Origin: Anaerolineales bacterium
GTDB taxonomy: Bacteria > Chloroflexota > Anaerolineae > Anaerolineales > E44-bin32
Direction: 5' to 3'
Assembly: GCA_030608865.1 (NCBI GenBank)
Contig: JAUWDI010000019.1
Location: 1-10,401 of the forward strand
Length of the DNA stretch: 10,401 nucleotides
A program made the translations under genes and the position numbers. Positions 1-6,525 of this stretch are shown in pieces (position 1 is the stretch's first letter; each line of letters opens with the position of its first letter). The notes under the pieces are model-generated. The model was not told the DNA's origin, made no database searches, and saw only the letters and a list, made by a program, of their open reading frames with translations.

Positions 1-75
1 GAGAAGATCACAGAAATGGATGATGTCGTCCGCAAATTTTCAGAAGAAACTCTTACAACCGAAGGTGCAGATTGA
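1..75 (+). CDS. 3' end of an unidentified upstream gene (partial)
   Basis: Frame 1 is open from the window edge to a TGA at 73-75, giving a 24-residue charged tail that starts EKITEMDDVVRKF and ends in TEGAD. The stop is followed at once by an ATG (TGAATG at 73-78), so the gene belongs to the plus-strand operon leading into the HdrD-like protein and etfAB. The fragment is too short to identify. Given the neighbours, an HdrA-like flavoprotein, an MvhD-like small Fe-S subunit or a flavin oxidase subunit would be reasonable, but none is shown by the sequence. Confidence 0.6.
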   Translation, partial: EKITEMDDVVRKFSEETLTTEGAD

Positions 76-126
76 ATGAGCGCTATTAAGCAGCTGATCC
101 TCTCGAAGGAACAGTCAAACCTATGA
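76..126 (+). CDS. Possible 16-aa ORF, or displaced N-terminus of the next gene
   Basis: This ORF reads MSAIKQLILSKEQSNL. It starts directly after the upstream stop (TGAATG), with an AAGGTG Shine-Dalgarno-like sequence at 62-67, and its TGA overlaps the ATG of the next gene (ATGA at 123-126). There are two readings. It may be a tiny coupling ORF that carries ribosomes to the HdrD-like start. Alternatively, it may be the true N-terminus of the HdrD-like protein, thrown out of frame near 111-126 by a real or sequencing frameshift. Its sequence would sit naturally in front of the IEIDDALWEEL stretch of that protein. No function can be assigned. Confidence 0.25.
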   Translation: MSAIKQLILSKEQSNL

Positions 127-1313
127 CGGTTGACCAGAGACCGATTGAAATCGATGATGCTCTGTGGGAAGAGCTGATCGAGATCACGGATGGCAAAGCC
201 GCCCCATGTTTTCAGTGTGGGGTTTGCACAGCGGCCTGTCCCTGGGGATTAGTCCGTGACGATCCTTTGTCGGTGCGATCCATTATGCGCGGAGCGCAGC
301 TGGGGTTATTGGAAGCCCAGGAAGCGATCTGGCTCTGCACCGCTTGCGGGCAGTGTGAAATCTATTGCCCGAGGGAAGTACCAATCGTGGAAGTCTTTCA
401 GAGTCTTCGACAACTTCTATGGGAGAGGCGCAAGACCCCTGTCGGATTAACGCCAGTTCTTTGGTCAGTTTATTGGAATAACAATCCGCTGGCACAACCA
501 CCTTCACAGCGGATGAGTTGGGCAGAGGGCCTCAAGCTCCAGACATATGACCCTTCCAGACATGAGATCTTGATGTATTTCGGTTGTACGGCTTCCTATG
601 ATAGCAGGGCGCAATCTGTTGCCCGAGCGATTGTGCAGCTGCTAAGAGCTGCAGATGTGAGTTTCGGTACTTTGGGAGAGGAAGAGCCATGCTGCGGGGA
701 AGCCGTTCTTCGGCTTGGGCACTCCCCGTATTTCCAAGATGTGGCTCAGCATGCCATAGACATCTTCGAAAAAAATGGTGTAAGCAAGTTGGTCACAGTT
801 TCCCCACATTGTTACGATGTGTTCAAGAATCACTATCCACGTGTAAACGAATCTTTTAAGCCGCTTCACTACACCGAATACATCGCTGACCTGATTGAAG
901 GAAATCGTCTCACATTCGAGGGGAGCCTGTCATCGAAAATTACTTATCACGATCCGTGTCTGCTTGGACGGGTGAATGAGAATACTCATTCACCAAGAGC
1001 GATTTTGGAAACTATACAAGATGCGCGTGTAATTGAGATGCCACACTTCGGACCCGATACGCTCTGCTGTGGTGGTGGAGGCGGGCGTATGTGGATGGAG
1101 ACACCACCTGGAGAGCGCTTCTCCGATTTACGCATCCAGGAGGCACTTGACGTTGATGCTGATATCATGGCGACAGCATGTCCTCTATGCATATCCTGCT
1201 TGGAAGATTCCATCGGGAGTATGGGGGTCACGACGCTTAAAGTGCATGACATTGCGGAGATAGCGCAAATGGCTTTGGATAAAGTATCTAAGAATGATGC
1301 GGTGGAGGAGTAG
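123..1313 (+). CDS. HdrD-like Fe-S protein (4Fe-4S ferredoxin plus two CCG modules)
   Basis: A soluble 396-aa iron-sulfur protein of the heterodisulfide reductase/GlpC-like family, which passes electrons between flavoproteins and Fe-S partners. The N-terminal HdrC-like part has two 4Fe-4S motifs, C29-x2-C32-x2-C35-x3-C39 followed by P, and C72-x2-C75-x2-C78-x3-C82 followed by P. Two cysteine-rich CCG modules follow. Module 1 has C155, C190-C191 and C230 (SPHC). Module 2 has C279, C315-C316 in a CCGGGGGR stretch, and C353-x2-C356, which matches the canonical CX31-39CCX35-36CXXC spacing. Module 1 lacks the second cysteine of its last CXXC (Val233). No membrane segment is seen, so this is not the membrane-bound ETF:menaquinone oxidoreductase type. 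It lies 5 nt before etfA, which makes EtfAB the likely partner. The ATG start is used because upstream in-frame sequence meets a TAA; a GAAGGA lies about 12 nt upstream. The true electron acceptor cannot be told from the sequence. Confidence 0.88.
   Translation: MTVDQRPIEIDDALWEELIEITDGKAAPCFQCGVCTAACPWGLVRDDPLSVRSIMRGAQLGLLEAQEAIWLCTACGQCEIYCPREVPIVEVFQSLRQLLWERRKTPVGLTPVLWSVYWNNNPLAQPPSQRMSWAEGLKLQTYDPSRHEILMYFGCTASYDSRAQSVARAIVQLLRAADVSFGTLGEEEPCCGEAVLRLGHSPYFQDVAQHAIDIFEKNGVSKLVTVSPHCYDVFKNHYPRVNESFKPLHYTEYIADLIEGNRLTFEGSLSSKITYHDPCLLGRVNENTHSPRAILETIQDARVIEMPHFGPDTLCCGGGGGRMWMETPPGERFSDLRIQEALDVDADIMATACPLCISCLEDSIGSMGVTTLKVHDIAEIAQMALDKVSKNDAVEE
1304..1310 (+). promoter_or_regulatory. 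Shine-Dalgarno setting the GTG start of etfA
   Basis: GGAGGAG at 1304-1310, inside the last codons of the preceding gene, lies 8 nt before the GTG at 1319. This strong, well-spaced site supports the GTG start. No ATG in the same frame lies nearby. Confidence 0.7.
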
Positions 1314-1318
1314 GATCA

Positions 1319-2341
1319 GTGGTTGCCTCTCTCTACGCTCCGTCTGACGCAAATAACGCTCTGTGGGTTTTCTTGGAGATCGATGGCGATGATTTCGCAA
1401 GCGTTTCCATTGAGCTTCTATCGAAAGGACGAGATCTAGCGGACCGAGCGGGTTGGACACTCTGTGGTTTGCTGGTGGGGAGCGAAGTTTCGGATCGGGT
1501 AAATCAAGCCTACTCATATGGCGCTGATGAGGTTTGGCTTCTTGATCATCCGTTGCTAAAGGAATTCGATGTCTGTGGTTATTCCCATGCAACGATGCAG
1601 GCGATTAAAGAGGGGAAACCCAGTGTATTCTTGCTTGGCGCTACTCCGAATGGGCGTGATCTTGCCGGACGGCTTGCAGTACGGCTGAGGACAGGATTGA
1701 ATGCGGACTGCACGGATCTTATTTTAGACGAGGATCGTGGAGTGCTCATCAGCGAGGTGACAGGTTTCGGCGGCGGCGTGATCGCACTTCTTGAATCGGC
1801 AGAGCATTGTCCGCAGATGTCCACTGTTCGTCCGGGGGTATTTGTGGCTAACAAACCCGATCCCAGCAGACAAGGGGATCTGGTAGAGATTAAGGTGAAG
1901 CTCAAGAAAGCTAACATCCGCTCACGTATTGTCGAGCGGCACGTGGGCGAAGGGGTTGATCTCACACAAGCGCCGGTGCTGATCTGCGGTGGGCGAGGAA
2001 TCGATGGCGATTTTGAAAGTTTGCGTGAACTGGCGGCGTTAGTGGACGGCGAAGTCGGTGCAACAAGACCGCCAGTTGATGAAGGGCATATTGAGCGGGA
2101 GAGGCAGGTAGGTCAAACAGGCGTCGTTTGTCGACCGAAAGTAGCGCTTAATTTTGGCATCAGCGGGGCATTTCATTTCATCGTTGGGATACAAGATGCT
2201 GAGACGATTATCGCTATTAATTCGGATCCGGAAGCCCCAATCTTCAACCATGCTGACTACTGTATTGTCGAAAATACGCATAAAATCCTGCCTGCACTAA
2301 TAGAAATGTTAAAGCGTGAACGTGAGTCAGTCCATGCGTGA
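1319..2341 (+). CDS. etfA: Electron transfer flavoprotein, alpha subunit (FixB family)
   Basis: Alpha subunit of the soluble FAD-carrying heterodimer that shuttles electrons between dehydrogenases and an Fe-S partner. At 340 aa it is of family length. The N-terminal alpha/beta domain covers about residues 15-195 and includes the typical segment NGRDLAGRLAVRLRTGLNAD (111-130). The FAD domain follows: ICGGRG (222-227), GATRPPVDEG (247-256, with the FAD-binding Arg250), QVGQTG (263-268), GISGAFHF (280-287) and AINSDPEAPIF (299-309). In well-studied ETFs the fourth motif reads GISGAIQH, whose His sits near the flavin; here that position is Phe287, with a His one residue earlier. The GTG start is supported by a strong ribosome site. 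The last 8 nt overlap the probable etfB start, a sign of translational coupling. The family is certain; whether the ETF is bifurcating is not. Confidence 0.93.
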   Translation: MVASLYAPSDANNALWVFLEIDGDDFASVSIELLSKGRDLADRAGWTLCGLLVGSEVSDRVNQAYSYGADEVWLLDHPLLKEFDVCGYSHATMQAIKEGKPSVFLLGATPNGRDLAGRLAVRLRTGLNADCTDLILDEDRGVLISEVTGFGGGVIALLESAEHCPQMSTVRPGVFVANKPDPSRQGDLVEIKVKLKKANIRSRIVERHVGEGVDLTQAPVLICGGRGIDGDFESLRELAALVDGEVGATRPPVDEGHIERERQVGQTGVVCRPKVALNFGISGAFHFIVGIQDAETIIAINSDPEAPIFNHADYCIVENTHKILPALIEMLKRERESVHA

Positions 2342-3134
2342 TCTCGAGATCATTGTGTGTATGAAGGTCGTGCCGAAATCGGAAGAGATTCGAGTTGACA
2401 CGGAAACGCTACTCTTGGAGCGCACTGGTGTCCGTTCGGAGATCAACCCTCCGGATATGAATGCGCTTGAGATGGCACTGGCATTGAAGGATGATCAACC
2501 TGCGCGCATAAGCATCCTCTCGATGGGACCGCCATTCTTCGAACCTATTCTGCGTGTAGGTTTGGCGATGGGAGCAGAGCGATTCTTCTTGATGAGCGAT
2601 CGCGAGTTTGCCGGAGCAGATACATTAGCCACAACGTACACGCTTGCTAAAGGGATCGGAAAAATCGGCAAATTTGATCTCATTCTATGCGGAGAGGAAT
2701 CGGCGGATGGAGCTACCGGGCAAGTCCCTCCCGGGCTGGCGGAATGGTTGGATCTGCCTCAGGTCACTCTGGCTACTGAATTATCTGTTGACCAGAAGAA
2801 GCGAATCGCGCGAGTAAGACGTGAAATTAAAAGCGGGTATGAAATCCAAGAAGTGAAACTCCCCACGGTGATCTCTGTGAAGACTGCTTCGAACGAGCCA
2901 AGATTTATGGATTTCCATCGTAAGTCCTGGGCGTTTGAGGAAGTTGATGTCGCGATCTGGGGTCGTGATGACTTAGATGTTGAGGATGGATATATCGGGT
3001 TGACGGGTTCGCCAACGGTTGTAGCGGGTTTACGCGAGGCAGAGGTTCGCGAACGCCGTAAGGAATTCCTGCGGGGATCGCCCGAAGATGTTGCCAGGGA
3101 ACTGGCGAAGCGTTTGCAGGGGATTCTTACCTGA
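2334..3134 (+). CDS. etfB: Electron transfer flavoprotein, beta subunit (FixA family)
   Basis: Beta subunit partner of EtfA, 266 aa from the chosen ATG. The N-terminus IIVCMKVVPKSEE is the classic EtfB start. NPPDMNALEMAL (38-49), MGAERFFLMSDREFAGADTLAT (about 79-100) and CGEESADGATGQVPPGLAEWL (about 119-139) are the family's nucleotide-binding and interface segments. In bifurcating ETFs the beta subunit holds a second FAD where other ETFs hold AMP, and I cannot decide this by eye. The ATG at 2334 is preferred over the in-frame GTGs at 2316 and 2322 because homologues begin just before the first beta strand. It overlaps the etfA stop by 8 nt (ATGCGTGA). No strong Shine-Dalgarno is seen, consistent with coupling. 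This is the last gene of the plus-strand operon. Confidence 0.92.
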   Translation: MRDLEIIVCMKVVPKSEEIRVDTETLLLERTGVRSEINPPDMNALEMALALKDDQPARISILSMGPPFFEPILRVGLAMGAERFFLMSDREFAGADTLATTYTLAKGIGKIGKFDLILCGEESADGATGQVPPGLAEWLDLPQVTLATELSVDQKKRIARVRREIKSGYEIQEVKLPTVISVKTASNEPRFMDFHRKSWAFEEVDVAIWGRDDLDVEDGYIGLTGSPTVVAGLREAEVRERRKEFLRGSPEDVARELAKRLQGILT

Positions 3135-3148
3135 CGATATTTTGAACA

Positions 3149-3180
3149 ACGTATAGACGTTGCATGCAACGTCTATACGT
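3149..3180. repeat. 32-nt perfect palindrome (REP-like hairpin)
   Basis: Every base pairs across the centre at 3164/3165: ACGTATAGACGTTGCA is followed directly by its reverse complement. It starts 14 nt after the etfB stop and lies 56 nt beyond the remnant end of the RAYT transposase. Its outer arm (GTATAGACG, pairing with CGTCTATAC) matches the hairpin at 3451-3479 except for one compensatory pair. No T-run follows on either side, so it is not a textbook terminator, though it could slow transcription from both converging operons. It most likely belongs to the REP family handled by the neighbouring RAYT. Confidence 0.85.
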
Positions 3181-3236
3181 GCTACGCCTCCACGATGACG
3201 ATTATTAAATCACTCTTCAGAGAAGATGCTACTGAT

Positions 3237-3758
3237 TCAGCGGAAATATTTATCAAATTCCCATTTCTGCGGATTGTTTTATATGTACGTGCGAATACGG
3301 GATAGAGCATCCTCATTCCTGATGATGTGGTCAAAGAAACGGGGCTGCCAGGCGAACGCAGCTATTCCTGCGCGGCGGATACGTTTCGTTGATATTGATT
3401 TAAATTGATTGATGATTGCCCCCAATGTGCCGGGCTTCCATTTGGAAATTGTAGAGACGCCCCGGCGGGGCGTCTCTACGTTGATTGCCCGTTCCACAAT
3501 CACAAGAATTCCATGAAGATGATTAGGCATGATAACCCATTCGTCCAGCATGATATTCGATCTAATAATTGAAGTTTTCAACCACTCTTCAGAGACAATC
3601 CTACCGACTTCAGACAGATTCATTTCCCCATCAACGACATCGCCAAAGAACTTTTCTTTATTTTTCGTACACACCGTCACGAAATACCAACCTGGTGAGG
3701 TGTAATCCCAGGATCCAAGTCGCGCAGACTCGATTCTATACTTGCTCTTGAATTTCAT
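3237..3758 (-). pseudogene. REP-associated tyrosine transposase (RAYT), nonsense-truncated
   Basis: Single-strand HUH transposase of the IS200/IS605-like Y1 superfamily, RAYT branch, which acts on REP hairpins. The intact reading is 159 aa (stop at 3279-3281). It shows the family start GWYFVTVCT (23-31), the HUH motif MPNHLHGI (77-84; His80 and His82), GTLGAIINQFKS (110-121), WQPRFFDHIIRNE (137-149) and the putative catalytic Tyr158 in RTYI. The next codon is TAA, but reading on in the same frame gives NNPQKWEFDKYFR and a TGA at 3237-3239. This restores the YIxNNPxxW motif of RAYTs and a normal total of about 173 codons. A single C-to-T change (CAA to TAA) would explain it. The ATG at 3756-3758 has an AGGGGGA ribosome site. 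The gene lies 35 nt downstream of pyk on the same strand with no terminator between, so it may be read through from there. Activity is doubtful but not excluded, since HUH and Tyr both precede the stop. Confidence 0.85.
3451..3479. repeat. REP-like hairpin inside the RAYT gene
   Basis: GTAGAGACGCCCC and its exact reverse complement are separated by 3 nt (13-bp stem, GGC loop). The hairpin begins exactly at codon 94 of the transposase and encodes residues 94-103 (VETPRRGVST), between the HUH motif and the GTLGAII segment, a stretch that varies in length in this family. The 9-bp ends are those of the palindrome at 3149-3180, with one T-A to G-C pair exchange. Both are followed by GT. Confidence 0.85.
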
Positions 3759-3793
3759 TTTCTATCCCCCTAACGCAACTCCGATTTGTGGGC

Positions 3794-5224
3794 CTACTCT
3801 ATCGTGTGGAGCAGGGTGAAATTCGGAGGTCCCATCTCGCCGATCGGTAGGCTGGCGACGAGCACAATTTGCTGACCATGGCTTACGATGCCGCCTGCCA
3901 GGCATGCATTGCGAACTCCAGCGATCATCTCCTCAACTGAATTCGCCTTTTTAACCAGGTGAGGGATAACACCCCAGGCTAGCGAGAGTTGATGGAAGGT
4001 TTTCGCCTCTGGAGTGAATGCTACGATCGGGACTCTTGGGCGAGTGTAGGACATCAGACGGGCTGTCCGGCCAGAACGCGTAAAAACCGCAATGGCAGCG
4101 ACATCGCGATCACGGGCCAGGGATTTTGCGGCCTGTGTCGTGGCGACGGCATCATCATCCGTGATCAAAACCTCATCCGCGAGTACACAACTCCATTGCG
4201 GGGCGTGATTTTCTGCGTCGCGGATGATCCTGTCCATAGTTTCAACGGCTTCGATAGGGTATTCGCCGATAGCTGTTTCACCGGAAAGCATCAAAATATC
4301 ACTTCCATCAAACACGGCATTCGCTACATCCGACGCTTCCGCTCGCGATGGCCGCGGGTTTTCGATCATCGAATCCAACATTTGTGTGGCTGTAATCACG
4401 AATCGTTGTGCTGCATTCGCGTGTTGGATGATGTGTTTCTGTATGGATGGCACACGCTCCGGTGCGACTTCCACGCCCAGGTCACCACGTGCGACCATCA
4501 CACCATCACAGACGGTGAGGATCTGCTCAAGATTATCGATAGCTTCTGGTTTCTCCAGTTTGGCGATTATTAATGGAGTAACGCCATCATGAGCCGAGGA
4601 TGAGATAGCCTCTCGGAGGCTTACGATATCCTCAGCACGGCGAACAAATGAAAGCGCAATTGCATCAACATCATGAGCGAGTCCAAACTCGATATCCTGA
4701 AGATCTTTCTTTGTGAGGGAGGGTGCGGACAAGTTAACACCGGGGAGGTTGATCCCTTTTTTGCTTCCGAGCTTACCACCGTAGATAACTTTCGTCGCAA
4801 CATCTTTCGCATCGATCGAGGTTACACGCAGCTCGATGCGGCCGTCATCCAGCAGGATCCGGTCGCCTTCATTTACGTCTTGCGAAAAGGAATCGTACTT
4901 GACTTGGACCGTGTCCTTTGTGCTAATGACATCGCGTGTCGTAAGTGTGATCTGCTCACCGGGAGAAAGGATGATCACCTCGCCATCCTCGAGCATGCCA
5001 GTGCGTAGCTTTGGGCCCTGCAAGTCCTGTAGGATTGAAAGCGATCTCTTTTCTTCCTTTGCGAGTGAGCGAACCTCCTTAATAGCTTTCGCATGGTCAT
5101 CGTAGTTACCATGTGAGAAGTTCATGCGGATTACATCCACACCTGCTTGAAGAAGACGTTTGAGCTGGGCTCGACTGCTCGATGCAGGTCCAACTGTGGC
5201 GATGATCTTTGCGTTGCGGGTCAT
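3794..5224 (-). CDS. pyk: Pyruvate kinase
   Basis: Converts phosphoenolpyruvate and ADP to pyruvate and ATP, the last step of glycolysis, in the cytoplasm. At 476 aa it has the usual bacterial length without the extra C-terminal PEP-utiliser domain of some Bacillus enzymes. Visible motifs: KIIATVGPAS (6-15), VIRMNFSHG (31-39) with substrate Arg33, QDLQGPKLRTG (66-76), then a B domain at about 75-170. The signature LIIAKLEKPEAI (218-229) carries catalytic Lys222 and metal ligand Glu224; ARGDLGVE (245-252) carries Asp248. TATQMLDSMIENPRPSRAEASDVANAVFDG spans about 278-307. The allosteric C domain has FTRSGRTARLMSYTRP (381-396). The start ATG overlaps the stop of the CoA-transferase gene (ATGA, 5221-5224), and no Shine-Dalgarno is seen, so translation probably depends on coupling. 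It is third in the ald-CoA-transferase-pyk set. Confidence 0.96.
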   Translation of the reverse strand: MTRNAKIIATVGPASSSRAQLKRLLQAGVDVIRMNFSHGNYDDHAKAIKEVRSLAKEEKRSLSILQDLQGPKLRTGMLEDGEVIILSPGEQITLTTRDVISTKDTVQVKYDSFSQDVNEGDRILLDDGRIELRVTSIDAKDVATKVIYGGKLGSKKGINLPGVNLSAPSLTKKDLQDIEFGLAHDVDAIALSFVRRAEDIVSLREAISSSAHDGVTPLIIAKLEKPEAIDNLEQILTVCDGVMVARGDLGVEVAPERVPSIQKHIIQHANAAQRFVITATQMLDSMIENPRPSRAEASDVANAVFDGSDILMLSGETAIGEYPIEAVETMDRIIRDAENHAPQWSCVLADEVLITDDDAVATTQAAKSLARDRDVAAIAVFTRSGRTARLMSYTRPRVPIVAFTPEAKTFHQLSLAWGVIPHLVKKANSVEEMIAGVRNACLAGGIVSHGQQIVLVASLPIGEMGPPNFTLLHTIE

Positions 5225-6525
5225 AGGTAATTCAATTCGCTGGCTTCCCGTTCCAGCGCTTCACGAAAATCTGGGTGAGCGATTTCGATGAGCGCTCGTG
5301 CCCGTTGTTTGATCGTTTTGGCGTAAAGGTTTGCAACGCCGTATTCTGTGACGACGTAATGAACGTGGTTGCGTGTAGTCACAACGCCTGAGCCTTGTTT
5401 GAGCATGGAGACAATGCGGCTGATCGGGTCACCACCGCCTGGTGTGGCTGTTGAGGGGAGGGCGATGATGGGTTTTCCACCTTTACTGCGCGAGGCTCCA
5501 TAGACAAAATCCAATTGACCGCCAACACCGGAGTAGAGCTTGGGGCCGATGCTATCAGCAACGACTTGACCCGTGAGGTCGACCTCGATCGCGGAGTTGA
5601 TGGAGACCATTTTCTCATTTTTTGCGATGACAAATGGGTCGTTTACATATTCCGTAGGGTGGAGTTCGATAATGGGGTTATCATCGACGAAGTCATACAG
5701 CTTTTTAGAGCCGAGGATAAATCCGGCGATGATTTTACCCGGGTGCAAGGTTTTCTTCTCGTTCGTGAGAACCCCGGATTCGATTAACTTGATAACACCA
5801 TCTGAGAAGAGTTCGGTGTGGACGCCCAGATCCTTTTTGTCATCCAGGTAGTTCAAGACTGCATCTGGAACAGCGCCAATGCCCATCTGCATTGTCGATC
5901 CGTCTTCGATCATGTCAGCAATAGTGCGGCCAATTTTCATACTCAAATCCGTGGCTTTACCCATCGAGAGCTCAGCCAGCGGATAATTTACAGATACGGC
6001 ATAATCGATTTTCGAGTAGTGGATGAAAGAATCGCCAAGCGTTCGCGGCATCTGCTCATTGATTTCAGCGATAACTACACTCGCTCCCTGTGCTGCGCTT
6101 TTAACTAAACCAGCTTCGATGCCCAAACTACAAAAGCCATGTTCGTCGGGAGGGCTGACTTGAAGAAGGATGGCGTCCAGTGGAAGATGGCCATCACGGA
6201 AGAGAAGCGGAACTTCTGACAAGAATGTTGGCGTGAAATCCGCCCGCCCTTCGTGAACAGCCTTTCTGATGTTGTGGCTGATGAACAGGGTGTTCACCCG
6301 GATGTGACCTTCCATCTCAGGATCGACATGCGGCGCTGGTCCAATGGTCAATACTTGGACGATTTCCACGTTTTCTAATTTCTTTGCTCGGTTTACAAGC
6401 GCGGCAAGGAGTTTTTGGGGTACGGAGCAGTTCCCCGTTAAGAAGACGCGCCAATTAGATTCGATTGTTTTAACCGCGTCATCAGCAGTCATCAAGCGTG
6501 TTTCATACTTTTTCAGCCAAGTCAT
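5221..6525 (-). CDS. Acetyl-CoA hydrolase/transferase family protein (class I CoA-transferase)
   Basis: A 434-aa member of the family that includes 4-hydroxybutyrate, butyryl, propionyl and succinyl CoA-transferases acting with acetate. These move CoA between acids through a glutamyl-CoA intermediate. The two-lobed fold is evident: N-lobe with SPPDEHGFCSLG (124-135); C-lobe with MGIGAVPDAV (214-223), DLGVHTELFSDG (232-243, putative nucleophile Glu238), SGVGGQLDFVYGA (332-344) forming the CoA-binding glycine loop, and VVTEYGVANLYAK (391-403). The ATG at 6525 has GGGGGA about 9 nt upstream, and its ATGA overlaps the ald stop; its own stop overlaps the pyk start. With alanine dehydrogenase and pyruvate kinase beside it, a role in releasing acetate (or another acid) from acyl-CoA during fermentation is plausible. 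The true acyl substrate is not readable from sequence, so no gene name is given. Confidence 0.9.
   Translation of the reverse strand: MTWLKKYETRLMTADDAVKTIESNWRVFLTGNCSVPQKLLAALVNRAKKLENVEIVQVLTIGPAPHVDPEMEGHIRVNTLFISHNIRKAVHEGRADFTPTFLSEVPLLFRDGHLPLDAILLQVSPPDEHGFCSLGIEAGLVKSAAQGASVVIAEINEQMPRTLGDSFIHYSKIDYAVSVNYPLAELSMGKATDLSMKIGRTIADMIEDGSTMQMGIGAVPDAVLNYLDDKKDLGVHTELFSDGVIKLIESGVLTNEKKTLHPGKIIAGFILGSKKLYDFVDDNPIIELHPTEYVNDPFVIAKNEKMVSINSAIEVDLTGQVVADSIGPKLYSGVGGQLDFVYGASRSKGGKPIIALPSTATPGGGDPISRIVSMLKQGSGVVTTRNHVHYVVTEYGVANLYAKTIKQRARALIEIAHPDFREALEREASELNYL

Noticed and set aside
1185..1592. A 135-codon minus-strand ORF across the HdrD-like/etfA junction
   Set aside because: It is antisense to two well-supported genes, very rich in Arg/His/Pro, and has no recognisable motif.
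2316..2333. An earlier GTG start for etfB
   Set aside because: It adds six residues not expected in the family and has no ribosome site. The ATG at 2334 overlaps the etfA stop and fits the family N-terminus.
3149..3180. The palindrome as an intrinsic terminator for etfB
   Set aside because: The stem is strong, but no T-run follows on either strand, and its ends match the hairpin at 3451-3479, so a REP-type origin explains it better.
3211..3595. Direct repeat CACTCTTCAGAGA at 3211-3223 and 3583-3595, as possible ends of an insertion
   Set aside because: Only 13 bp, and one copy is ordinary coding sequence (SEEW) deep inside the transposase. It does not bracket the element, so chance is the simpler reading.
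3989..4573. A 194-codon plus-strand ORF opposite pyk
   Set aside because: It lies wholly antisense to a clear pyruvate kinase, and its Cys/Arg/His-rich composition is that of a shadow frame. No family is recognisable.
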